NCBI GenBank assembly: GCA_910588825.1
Contig: CAJURF010000030.1
Coordinates: 1-38,375 of the forward strand
Length of the DNA: 38,375 bases
Direction of reading: 5' to 3'
DNA from: an uncultured Lachnospiraceae bacterium
GTDB lineage: Bacteria > Bacillota > Clostridia > Lachnospirales > Lachnospiraceae
The notes under the pieces were generated by a model. The model ran no database searches, was not told where the DNA came from, and saw only the letters and a list, made by a program, of their open reading frames with translations. Each line of letters opens with the position of its first letter. Positions within the stretch are counted from its first letter, which is position 1. The position numbers and the translations under genes are program-made. This document shows, one piece after another, positions 6,630 through 14,266 of the stretch.

Positions 6630-8351
6630 ATGAGTATCAAAATATCCGGAAGTAAATACGCGGCCATGTACGGCCCAACAGCAGGGGACAAAGTACGCCT
6701 GGCAGACACCAGCCTTGTCATCCAGGTGGAGAAAGACTACACCCATTACGGGGACGAGGCAAAGTTCGGCGGCGGGAAAACCCTACGGGACGGCATGGGC
6801 CAGTCTGTGAAAACCTGCAGCAGGGACGGTGACCTGGACCTGGTGATCACCAATGCGCTGATTGTAGACTACACCGGAATCATCAAAGCGGATATCGGAA
6901 TCAAGGACGGAAAGATTCAGGGCATTGGAAAGGCGGGAAACCCGGACATTATGGACGGGGTAACCCCTGGCATGACCGTGGGCGCCTCCACAGAAGCCCT
7001 GGCAGGAGAGGGCATGATTGTCACCGCCGGAGGGGTGGACACCCACATCCATTTCATCAGCCCCCAGCAGATTGACTGCGCCCTGTACAGCGGAGTAACC
7101 ACCATGATTGGAGGGGGCACCGGCCCTGCAGACGGAACCAACGCCACCACCTGCACCCCTGGTCCGTGGAATCTGAAGATGATGCTGAAAGCCGCAGAAG
7201 AATACCCCATAAATCTGGGATTTCTGGGAAAAGGCAACTGTTCCGCCGAGGAACCTTTAGAGGAGCAGATTCAGGCAGGGGCCATGGGCCTGAAAATCCA
7301 TGAGGACTGGGGAGCCACCCCGGCGGTGATTAACCACTGCCTGAATGCAGCCGATGCCTACGATGTACAGGTGGCCATACATACCGATACTTTGAACGAA
7401 GGAGGCTGCGTGGAAGATACCCTGGCGGCCATCGGCGGCAGAACCATCCATACCTACCACACCGAAGGTGCAGGCGGCGGACATGCCCCGGACATTATCA
7501 AAGCGGCGGCAGCCCCCAACGTACTCCCCTCATCCACCAACCCTACTATGCCTTACACGGTAAACACCCTGGATGAGCACCTAGACATGCTGATGGTCTG
7601 CCACCATCTTGACAAGAGAATCCCGGAAGACGTGGCATTTGCCGATTCCCGGATCCGCCCGGAAACCATCGCCGCCGAGGACGTGCTCCACGACATGGGC
7701 GTTTTCAGCATGATGAGCTCTGACTCCCAGGCCATGGGCCGGGTAGGGGAAGTCATCACCAGAACCTGGCAGACTGCCAGCAAGATGAAGGACGAGCGCG
7801 GCCCCCTCCCGGAAGACGAAGGACACGGAAACGATAACTACCGGGTAAAACGCTACATTTCCAAATACACCATCAACCCGGCAGCCACCCACGGGATTTC
7901 CCAGTATGTGGGCTCTGTGGAAGCCGGAAAATTCGCAGACCTTGTCCTCTGGAATCCTGCCTTCTTCGGCATTAAGCCAGACATAATCATCAAAGGCGGC
8001 ATGATTCTTGCCTCCAAAATGGGCGATGCCAACGCATCCATCCCCACCACACAGCCTGTCTTCTATCAGCCCATGTTCGCCGCCCATGGCAAGGCCAAAT
8101 ACGAAGCCTGCCTCACCTTTGTGTCCAAAGCCGCCATGGATGCCCATGTGAAAGAAGCCTACGGACTGGAAAAAACCGTGGTGCCCGTATCGGGATGCCG
8201 CAATATCAGCAAAAAGGACATGGTTTACAACGACAGCACACCTGCCATCACGGTAGACCCGGAGACTTATGAAGTCACTGTGGACGGAAAGCCCGTCACT
8301 TCAAAACCCGCCGAAAAACTGCCGCTGACACAGCTGTACAACCTGTTTTAA
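6630..8351 (+). CDS. ureC: Urease alpha (catalytic) subunit UreC
   Basis: The 573-residue nickel metallo-amidohydrolase. All catalytic residues are present: Ni ligands His139 and His141 (VDTHIHF), the carbamylated bridging Lys222 and His224 (GLKIHEDWGA), His251 (VAIHTDTLNE), His277 (TYHTEGAGGGH), the active-site flap Cys324-His325 (MVCHHL), and Asp365 (SSDSQAMGR). This is the full family length with no gap, so an active enzyme is expected once Ni is loaded by UreEFGD. AGAGGAG precedes the ATG. Confidence 0.99.
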   Translation: MSIKISGSKYAAMYGPTAGDKVRLADTSLVIQVEKDYTHYGDEAKFGGGKTLRDGMGQSVKTCSRDGDLDLVITNALIVDYTGIIKADIGIKDGKIQGIGKAGNPDIMDGVTPGMTVGASTEALAGEGMIVTAGGVDTHIHFISPQQIDCALYSGVTTMIGGGTGPADGTNATTCTPGPWNLKMMLKAAEEYPINLGFLGKGNCSAEEPLEEQIQAGAMGLKIHEDWGATPAVINHCLNAADAYDVQVAIHTDTLNEGGCVEDTLAAIGGRTIHTYHTEGAGGGHAPDIIKAAAAPNVLPSSTNPTMPYTVNTLDEHLDMLMVCHHLDKRIPEDVAFADSRIRPETIAAEDVLHDMGVFSMMSSDSQAMGRVGEVITRTWQTASKMKDERGPLPEDEGHGNDNYRVKRYISKYTINPAATHGISQYVGSVEAGKFADLVLWNPAFFGIKPDIIIKGGMILASKMGDANASIPTTQPVFYQPMFAAHGKAKYEACLTFVSKAAMDAHVKEAYGLEKTVVPVSGCRNISKKDMVYNDSTPAITVDPETYEVTVDGKPVTSKPAEKLPLTQLYNLF

Positions 8352-8372
8352 CAATCACGAGGAGATGAAAAA

Positions 8373-8879
8373 ATGTTAGGAGTATGTCTGTTATTTGTGG
8401 GCATTGTGCTGATCAACAACGGAATGTGTACCCTGTACCATGTAGACGGGAAATCCGCTGCTGTGATGAATATTCTCACAGGAGGCCTGTCCCTTTTTAT
8501 CAATTTCGTCAATCTGGCACAGGGAAATTATTACGCCGCGGGAACCGGACTTTTGTTCTGCTTCACCTACCTTTTTGTGGCTTTCAGCAAAATTTTAAAC
8601 CTGAGTCCCGTTCCCTTTGCCTGGTTTTCCACATTCGTGGCTGTCAATGCTGTCCTGTGCGGCACCATAGAAGGCGTCACCGGAAGCGCGGCCCTGAACA
8701 TCCAGCCGGATATCCGGTGGGCAGCCATCTGGTATCTATGGGCCATCCTGTGGGGAACAGCTTTTGTGGAAGACATTATGGGGAAAAAGCTGGGCAGGTT
8801 CGTCCCTGTATTACAGGTATTCGAGGGCATTGTAACCGCCTGGATTCCAGGTATGATGATGCTCCTTCAGATATGGTAG
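8373..8879 (+). CDS. ureI: UreI/AmiS-family urea channel
   Basis: A 168-residue, almost entirely hydrophobic protein with about six predicted membrane segments. It starts LGVCLLFVGIVLINNGM and contains AVNAVLCGTIEGV and WAILWGTAFVEDI, typical of AmiS/UreI proton-gated urea or short-chain amide channels. It would let urea enter the cytoplasm for UreABC. Position between ureC and ureE differs from the ureI-first order of Streptococcus salivarius. GAGGAG precedes the ATG. Whether it is acid-gated cannot be told from the few loop histidines. Confidence 0.9.
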   Translation: MLGVCLLFVGIVLINNGMCTLYHVDGKSAAVMNILTGGLSLFINFVNLAQGNYYAAGTGLLFCFTYLFVAFSKILNLSPVPFAWFSTFVAVNAVLCGTIEGVTGSAALNIQPDIRWAAIWYLWAILWGTAFVEDIMGKKLGRFVPVLQVFEGIVTAWIPGMMMLLQIW

Positions 8880-8891
8880 AGGGCTGTGGAC

Positions 8892-9368
8892 ATGATATGT
8901 GAAAAAATTCTTGGAAAGCTTAACCAGATGGACTGTTCCGGAAAAATGGTGGAATATGTAGATATCGAATGGCACGAGGCTTTCAGTCGAATCCACCGGA
9001 AAACCACCGACTGCCAGACAGAAGTGGGCATCCGCCTAGACGACACCGTGCTGACCCGGGGACTGGTGCAGGATGATGTTATCTATCAGGATGAGACACG
9101 AATGATCGCCGTGCGTACACCGCCCTGTGAAATCATCCAAATCACCTTTGAAAAGGGACGGGAACACATGGGGGCCAAAGTCTGCTATGAAATCGGCAAC
9201 CGCCATGCACCGCTGTTCTGGGGCCCCAATCATTCTTTCGTAACCATTTACAACGAGCCCATGTATCAGATGCTGAAGAAAATCCATGGGGTCATCCCCC
9301 ATCGTACCATGGGACAGCTGGATTTCGACAGGCGGATTTCCGCCTCCGTCCACAATCATCACCATTGA
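8892..9368 (+). CDS. ureE: Urease nickel metallochaperone UreE
   Basis: About 158 residues. The N-terminal peptide-binding domain (VEYVDIEWHEAFSRIHRKTT) is followed by the Ni-binding domain with YEIGNRHAPLFW, including the conserved metal-binding His of the GNRH motif. The C-terminus ends in a short His cluster (SVHNHHH), a modest version of the His-rich Ni-storage tails of some UreE proteins. The ATG at 8892 is chosen over GTG 8886 because AGAGGG (8878-8883) is 8 bases from the ATG but only 2 from the GTG. It follows ureI by 12 bases. Confidence 0.95.
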   Translation: MICEKILGKLNQMDCSGKMVEYVDIEWHEAFSRIHRKTTDCQTEVGIRLDDTVLTRGLVQDDVIYQDETRMIAVRTPPCEIIQITFEKGREHMGAKVCYEIGNRHAPLFWGPNHSFVTIYNEPMYQMLKKIHGVIPHRTMGQLDFDRRISASVHNHHH

Positions 9369-9378
9369 GGCAGAAAAT

Positions 9379-10071
9379 ATGTCAGATAAACTCTTTTACC
9401 TTCTGCAGATTAATGACGCCCTGTTTCCCATCGGCGGGTACTCCCACTCTCAGGGACTGGAGACTTACATACAAAAGGGGATTGTTCACGACCAGGCAAG
9501 CGCCGCCAGGTATCTGCAGCAAAAACTTTGCTGGAGCACCGCCCCCGCAGAACTGCTGGCTGTACGTCTGGTTCATGAATACGCCGCCACCTCAGATCTT
9601 TGCGGAATCCTTCGAATCGAAACGCTCCTGGACGCCTCCCGTATACCCGCGGAACAAAGAGACGCCTCCCGGAAAATGGGAGCGCGCTTTGCCAAAACCA
9701 TGGGAAAGTTAGAGCTTCCCATACCCCCAAAAAGCATTTTCCACCAGTACCTGCAGACACGAGAAGGGACATCCATGAACCACTGCTGCATCTACGGCGT
9801 GTTCTGCGCAGCCATGGAAATAGGCTTAGAAGAAACACTGACCCATTATCTCTATGCCCAGACATCCGCTATGGCCACTAACTGTGTTAAGACAGTTCCC
9901 TTAAGCCAGAGCACCGGGCAGAAACTGTTAAGCGCCTGTTATCCATGTATGCAGGAACTCATACAGCAGGCCAAAGGGCAGACAGAGGACGACCTGTGTC
10001 TGTCCGCCCCCGGCTTCGACATCCGGGGAATCCAGCATGAACGGCTGTATTCCCGAATCTATATGTCGTAA
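9379..10071 (+). CDS. ureF: Urease accessory protein UreF
   Basis: A 230-residue all-helical UreF. Hallmarks are LFYLLQINDALFPIGGYSHS and SQGLETYI near the N-terminus, and the C-terminal segment where UreF proteins interact with UreG/UreD. UreF recruits UreG to the UreD-apourease complex and gates nickel delivery. The ATG at 9379 follows GAGG within the ureE stop region; an upstream in-frame ATG at 9286 lies inside ureE and is rejected. The next gene starts after a 126-base gap in which I see no gene and no strong hairpin. Confidence 0.95.
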   Translation: MSDKLFYLLQINDALFPIGGYSHSQGLETYIQKGIVHDQASAARYLQQKLCWSTAPAELLAVRLVHEYAATSDLCGILRIETLLDASRIPAEQRDASRKMGARFAKTMGKLELPIPPKSIFHQYLQTREGTSMNHCCIYGVFCAAMEIGLEETLTHYLYAQTSAMATNCVKTVPLSQSTGQKLLSACYPCMQELIQQAKGQTEDDLCLSAPGFDIRGIQHERLYSRIYMS

Positions 10072-10197
10072 GAAACTTTATGGAAATAACCGGTGACAGC
10101 TGAGCCGGAATCTCTTCGCGTGCGTCTGCCCAAAATCAGGCGCTGGCGGAGAAAAAGACAAGCATATGGTTTTCAGTAAAATAAGGAGGTAGTACCC

Positions 10198-10806
10198 ATG
10201 ACCTGTGTAAAAGTAGGCGTAGCCGGACCTGTAGGCTCCGGAAAGACAGCGCTCATCGCCGCACTGTGCCGGAAACTGTCACCCCATTACAGCATTGGGG
10301 TGATCACCAACGATATTTATACGAAAGAGGACGCCGAATTCCTGGCAAAAAACAGCGTCCTTCCAAAGGAACGCATTATCGGTGTGGAGACTGGCGGATG
10401 TCCCCACACCGCCATCCGGGAAGATGCTTCCATGAATCTGGAGGCTGCAGACGAGATGATGGAACGCTTTCCTGACTTGGAACTTCTGTTCATCGAAAGC
10501 GGCGGAGACAACCTGTCCGCCACCTTCAGCCCGGAGCTGGCAGACGCGTCCATCTTCGTCATCGACGTGGCAGAAGGCGATAAGATTCCCAGAAAAGGCG
10601 GCCCTGGCATCACCCGTTCCGACCTGCTGGTAATCAACAAAATTGACCTGGCCCCTTATGTGGGCGCCAGTCTGGAAGTCATGGACCGGGATTCCAAGAA
10701 AATGCGGGGCAGCCGCCCCTATCTCTTCACCAACATCCGCGGTGACATCCACGTAGACGAAGCAGCTGGCTGGATTCGGAAGCATGTGCTCCTGGAGGAC
10801 CTATAG
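10198..10806 (+). CDS. ureG: Urease accessory GTPase UreG
   Basis: A 202-residue SIMIBI-class GTPase that couples GTP hydrolysis to nickel insertion. The P-loop GPVGSGKT is at residues 10-17, ESGGDNLSATFSPELAD follows the switch region, and the guanine-specificity motif NKIDLAPYVG is near residue 145. The Ni/Zn-binding Cys-Pro-His motif is present as GGCPHTAIREDASMN. AAGGAGG precedes the ATG. Full family length. Confidence 0.98.
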   Translation: MTCVKVGVAGPVGSGKTALIAALCRKLSPHYSIGVITNDIYTKEDAEFLAKNSVLPKERIIGVETGGCPHTAIREDASMNLEAADEMMERFPDLELLFIESGGDNLSATFSPELADASIFVIDVAEGDKIPRKGGPGITRSDLLVINKIDLAPYVGASLEVMDRDSKKMRGSRPYLFTNIRGDIHVDEAAGWIRKHVLLEDL

Positions 10807-10807
10807 C

Positions 10808-11599
10808 ATGATGGAAAATTCATTTGGAAAAATCTCCCGCCTGTCCTTAACAGCGGGAGTAAAAGAAGGCCGCACCTTTTTAAAAGATGCAGCCTTCACA
10901 GCTCCCTATAAAGTCATGACTCCCTTCTCAAAACCGGACGGGAGTATGCAGGTCATGCCCCTGTGCGCCTCCGCCGGAATCATGAGCGGAGACTGCCAGG
11001 AATTCTCCTTTGAAGTAGAAGAAGGGGCCAGTCTGGAAGTCCTCTCCCAATCCTTTGACAAAATTCACAAAATGAACGGAGGCTCCGCCAAAAGAACCAT
11101 CACCTGCCAGGTGGCCAAAAACGCAGCCTTCTGCTATTTCCCCCAGCCGGTAATTCCCTTCGCCGGATCGGCCTTTGACAGCCGCCTGGAGATCCACCTG
11201 GCAGATGACACCTCCCGGCTGTTCCTCCTGGAGATCATCACCAGCGGCCGAAGTGCCTATCATGAGTGCTTCGCGTACCGGAGATTTTCCTCCCTGGTAA
11301 CCATCTATCGAGAGGGCCTGCTGATTTACCGGGACAATACCAGATATGAACCTGCACGGATGGACCTGTCCTCCATGGGATTTTACGAAGGGTACACCCA
11401 CGGGGCCAATCTGTTCCTGTCAGGCACAGACCCTGAAACCGACGCCAGGCGTATCGAAAACATCTGGCAGATACTGGAGTCCCAGCCAGAATGTGAAGGC
11501 GGTGTGACCCGTCTGTGCCACGGGGATCTGGCCGTGAGAATCCTGGGAACACAGGCACAGAAACTGCAGGAATTGGCTGAGAAAATCAAAGCCGCCTAG
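10808..11599 (+). CDS. ureD: Urease accessory protein UreD (UreH)
   Basis: A 263-residue scaffold protein forming the UreDFG complex that conducts nickel to the urease active site. Recognisable segments are LKDAAFTAPYKVMTPF, the MPLCASAGIMSGD stretch and ITSGRSAYHECFAYRRFSS. The ATG at 10808 is supported by GGAGG 9 bases upstream inside the end of ureG; a longer in-frame start at 10784 lies within ureG and has no site. It is the last gene of the operon, and its TAG stop overlaps the stop of the convergent pdxT in a CTAG tetranucleotide. Confidence 0.95.
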   Translation: MMENSFGKISRLSLTAGVKEGRTFLKDAAFTAPYKVMTPFSKPDGSMQVMPLCASAGIMSGDCQEFSFEVEEGASLEVLSQSFDKIHKMNGGSAKRTITCQVAKNAAFCYFPQPVIPFAGSAFDSRLEIHLADDTSRLFLLEIITSGRSAYHECFAYRRFSSLVTIYREGLLIYRDNTRYEPARMDLSSMGFYEGYTHGANLFLSGTDPETDARRIENIWQILESQPECEGGVTRLCHGDLAVRILGTQAQKLQELAEKIKAA

Positions 11600-12168
11600 A
11601 GCGTGTTTGAACACTCCTGAAGAAACAGCTGATGAATCCTCAAATCCTCATCCAGCTCCGGATGAAAGGACATTCCGTACTGCCTGCCATATCTCACAGC
11701 CGTGATCTTTCCTTCTGTCTGGGCTAGAATTTCCACGCCTTCCCCGGCATCTTCAATATAAGGCGCCCGGATGAAGGTCATGGGAACCTGTCCCACCCCT
11801 TTCATCTCTCCCACCACGTGGAAACTTCCCAGCTGCCGGCCATAGGCGTTTCTTCTCACCGTCACCGGCAGCGTTCCAAAATAAACATTGCCGTCGTTTG
11901 ACAGCCTCCCGGCCAGCAGAATCAGTCCGGCACAGGTGGCAAGGACAGGCATTCCCTGCAAAATCCTGTCCCGCAGCCTCTCAAACATACCCAGCTCTCT
12001 GAGAAGCTTTCCCTGTACGGTACTCTCCCCGCCCGGCAGAATCAGCCCGTCAAAGGGCGTATCTAAATCGCCTTTTTTTCGCAGCTCCAGACATGGTACA
12101 CCAAGGGATTCTATCTTCTGCCTGTGCTCCAGAAAGGAGCCCTGCACAGCAAGTACTGCGATTCTCAT
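11596..12168 (-). CDS. pdxT: Pyridoxal 5'-phosphate synthase glutaminase subunit PdxT
   Basis: A 190-residue class I glutamine amidotransferase that makes ammonia for PdxS. The oxyanion strand LPGGES (residues 45-49) and the catalytic triad Cys80 (LATCAGLILLA), His169 and Glu171 (SFHPEL) are all present. The ATG directly abuts the pdxS stop (TAGATG), with GAGAGGGG upstream, so the pair is translationally coupled. It ends tail to tail with ureD, leaving no space for a terminator between the two operons. Confidence 0.97.
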   Translation of the reverse strand: MRIAVLAVQGSFLEHRQKIESLGVPCLELRKKGDLDTPFDGLILPGGESTVQGKLLRELGMFERLRDRILQGMPVLATCAGLILLAGRLSNDGNVYFGTLPVTVRRNAYGRQLGSFHVVGEMKGVGQVPMTFIRAPYIEDAGEGVEILAQTEGKITAVRYGRQYGMSFHPELDEDLRIHQLFLQECSNTL

Positions 12169-13044
12169 CTATCTGCCCCTCTCTGCCATCAGAAGCTGTA
12201 TTTCCTGCTCGTTAATACCCACCATGGCTTCGCCCAGATCTTCGGACAACTCTGCCAGCAGCTTATGGTCCTGATAATTTGTCACAGCCTTCACGATTGC
12301 CGCAGCACGTTTCTCCGGGACGCCGGATTTGAAAATACCGGAACCCACGAATACCCCTTCTGCCCCCAGCTGCATCATCAAAGCCGCATCCGCCGGTGTG
12401 GCCACGCCTCCTGCCGCGAAATTCACCACCGGAAGACGGCTGTTCTTATGTACATATTCCAGCAGCTCATAGGGCACCTGAAGATTTTTCGCCTCCTCGA
12501 AAAGCTCGTCCTCCCTCATGGATACCACCCTGGCAATCTGGCTGTTTATCTTCCTCATGTGTCTCACAGCCTGTATCACATCCCCGGTTCCCGGCTCACC
12601 CTTGGTCCGGATCATAGAAGCGCCCTCATGAATTCTTCTCAGGGCCTCCCCCAGATCTTTCGCGCCGCATACAAAGGGCACCTTGAACTTTCTCTTATCA
12701 ATATGATACACATCGTCCGCGGGAGACAACACTTCGCTCTCATCAATGTAATCAATCTCAATGGCCTCCAGAATCTGTGCCTCTACAAAATGGCCGATTC
12801 TGCACTTTGCCATAACCGGAATGGACACGGCCTCCTGAATCCCTTTGATCATCCTGGGATCGCTCATTCTGGAGACTCCGCCGGCAGCACGGATATCCGC
12901 CGGGATACGCTCCAGTGCCATAACCGCACATGCTCCCGCTTTCTCTGCAATTTTTGCCTGCTCCGGTGTTGTCACATCCATAATGACACCACCCTTCAAC
13001 ATCTGTGCCAGCTGTTTGTTCAGTTCGTATCTTTGTGCTTCCAT
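12169..13044 (-). CDS. pdxS: Pyridoxal 5'-phosphate synthase lyase subunit PdxS
   Basis: A 291-residue TIM-barrel synthase that builds PLP from ribose 5-phosphate, glyceraldehyde 3-phosphate and PdxT-derived ammonia. Active-site residues Asp23 (GVIMDVT), Lys80 (VMAKCRIGH) and Lys148 (IRTKGEPGTG) are present. The start at 13044 (MEAQRYELN) is favoured because GGAGG is 8 bases upstream; in-frame ATGs at 13050 and 13074 are too close to, or upstream of, that site. No pdxR-type regulator is adjacent. A consensus promoter lies at 13090-13118. Confidence 0.97.
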   Translation of the reverse strand: MEAQRYELNKQLAQMLKGGVIMDVTTPEQAKIAEKAGACAVMALERIPADIRAAGGVSRMSDPRMIKGIQEAVSIPVMAKCRIGHFVEAQILEAIEIDYIDESEVLSPADDVYHIDKRKFKVPFVCGAKDLGEALRRIHEGASMIRTKGEPGTGDVIQAVRHMRKINSQIARVVSMREDELFEEAKNLQVPYELLEYVHKNSRLPVVNFAAGGVATPADAALMMQLGAEGVFVGSGIFKSGVPEKRAAAIVKAVTNYQDHKLLAELSEDLGEAMVGINEQEIQLLMAERGR

Positions 13045-13089
13045 GTTCATGTCCTCCGTATTTTTGTCTTGCAAATTAGTTACATTTTT

Positions 13090-13118
13090 ATTATACTCTC
13101 ATGATAACATGGCTGCAA
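13090..13118 (-). promoter_or_regulatory. Promoter of pdxST
   Basis: On the minus strand TTGCAG (13113-13118) and TATAAT (13090-13095) are separated by 17 bases, about 45 bases before the pdxS start. Confidence 0.7.
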
Positions 13119-13199
13119 TGTTCCATCTCACAATTTTTTGCCGGCTTTGTGTCCCGTATTTGTGAAAAACCGCTGTATGTTCTAAAGATACTTTTCCTT

Positions 13200-13300
13200 C
13201 GTCAGAGCGAAACAGCCATCAGGCTGTTGAAAAGTGGAAAACAGGCAGTTGAGGAAATTGCAGAAGATACAGTTCTTAGAGTTGCGCTCCAGTCTCATTG
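13200..13300 (+). pseudogene. C-terminal fragment resembling an Rpn/PD-(D/E)XK transposase-like protein
   Basis: One frame reads RQSETAIRLLKSGKQAVEEI then AEDTVLRV, close to the C-terminal 'LLxxGKxxxEEIAExTGL' helix motif common in Rpn-family recombination-promoting nucleases and related proteins of Firmicutes. Nothing family-like precedes or follows, so at most a remnant of about 30 codons survives. The assignment rests on this short motif only. Confidence 0.35.
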
Positions 13301-13629
13301 CCCTTCAACGGTATGACAGCCGTTTCACCTCTATAGACAAAGTCAGTGGTATCTGCATCTTCTGAGAGCCGTGGGCCAAACACATCCACGCAAAATGGGG
13401 TAGTGCCTTCCATTGGAAATTGAAGTCAGTCTAAAAGACGCATCCACCAGCTTTGCCGTCTTTTTTGCACACGAATATATGATTGAATATCACCCTCCTG
13501 TTTGATATAATAATTTATGAAAACTCTGTTACGCAAAATGAATACATATCCTGCGTTGTCTTCTATGGCTTGCAGAGTGTTTCAAAAAGCAGGCGCTTAA
13601 CATAAAATAATGAAAAGGAAAAAGAGTCT
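13301..13629 (+). other. Intergenic stretch with promoter for the BspA-like remnant
   Basis: No gene is supported here. AAAAGACG (13434-13441) and CGTCTTTT (13458-13465) can pair and are followed by T, a weak terminator candidate. A good promoter sits at TTGAAT (13483-13488) and TATAAT (13506-13511) with a 17-base spacer, reading toward 13630. Confidence 0.5.
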
Positions 13630-14227
13630 ATGAATCCAACTAGATTTCAGAGGTTCTGGAAAAGGCTTGTCATATTCATGGTAATGACACTGGCGGTGTT
13701 TACTATGTTAAAACCAATTCCAGCCCATGCAGGTGATTTCACTACTGCAGCCCCGCTGCCCACAAATGGGGAATGGAGCGAGAAATACAAACTGGCGGAT
13801 GCAACTACAGATTATTATCAATTTACCATTTCAACAGCAGGGAAAGTGAACAAATATTACATATAAGGTAACAGACATTGCACCCAGCGCATTCAAAGGG
13901 AACACCAGGCTGAAAAAAGTTACCATTGGCAGCAATGTAACCTCCATTGGGGCCAATGCATTTTTCAACTGTATCAGTCTGAAAAGCATCACAATACCTG
14001 CCAATATAAAAAGTATTGGCAAAAAAACATTCTACGGCTGCAGGAATTTAAAAAAAGTAACCATAAAAACCACAAAGCTCACTGTCTCAAAAGTTGGCGC
14101 AAACGCATTCAAGGGCATCCATAAAAAAGCAGTAATGAGGGTTCCCAAAAGAAAATTCAGCGCATATAAAAATATTTTGAAAAAGAAAGGCGCTGGCGCG
14201 GGAGTTGTTTATAAAAAAATGTCTTAA
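13630..14227 (+). pseudogene. Secreted BspA-like leucine-rich-repeat protein, collapsed by deletion/frameshift
   Basis: The first 78 codons encode a signal peptide (positively charged MNPTRFQRFWKRL, hydrophobic IFMVMTLAVFTML, cleavage after AHA) and the start of an extracellular domain (WSEKYKLADATTDYYQFTIS), then stop at 13864. From 13862 the +1 frame encodes two BspA-type LRR units (IGSNVTSIGANAFFNC, IPANIKSIGKKTFYGC) and the usual basic tail (VPKRKFSAYKNILKKKGAG), ending at 14227. The N-terminal part looks like a different domain type from the LRR part, so I infer an internal deletion that also shifted the frame. Confidence 0.7.
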
Positions 14228-14266
14228 AAATATGATGTTTTCTTAACTGTAAAGGAGATGTATTTA

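Noticed and set aside
7581..8147. Long open frame of 188 codons antisense to ureC
   Set aside because: It mirrors a GC-rich, strongly conserved coding frame and has no recognisable domain or ribosome-binding site.
8886..8891. GTG start for ureE
   Set aside because: The ribosome-binding site is only 2 bases away from the GTG but 8 from the ATG at 8892.
12124..13104. 326-codon open frame antisense to pdxS
   Set aside because: Pure shadow of pdxS with His/Cys-rich composition and no family resemblance.
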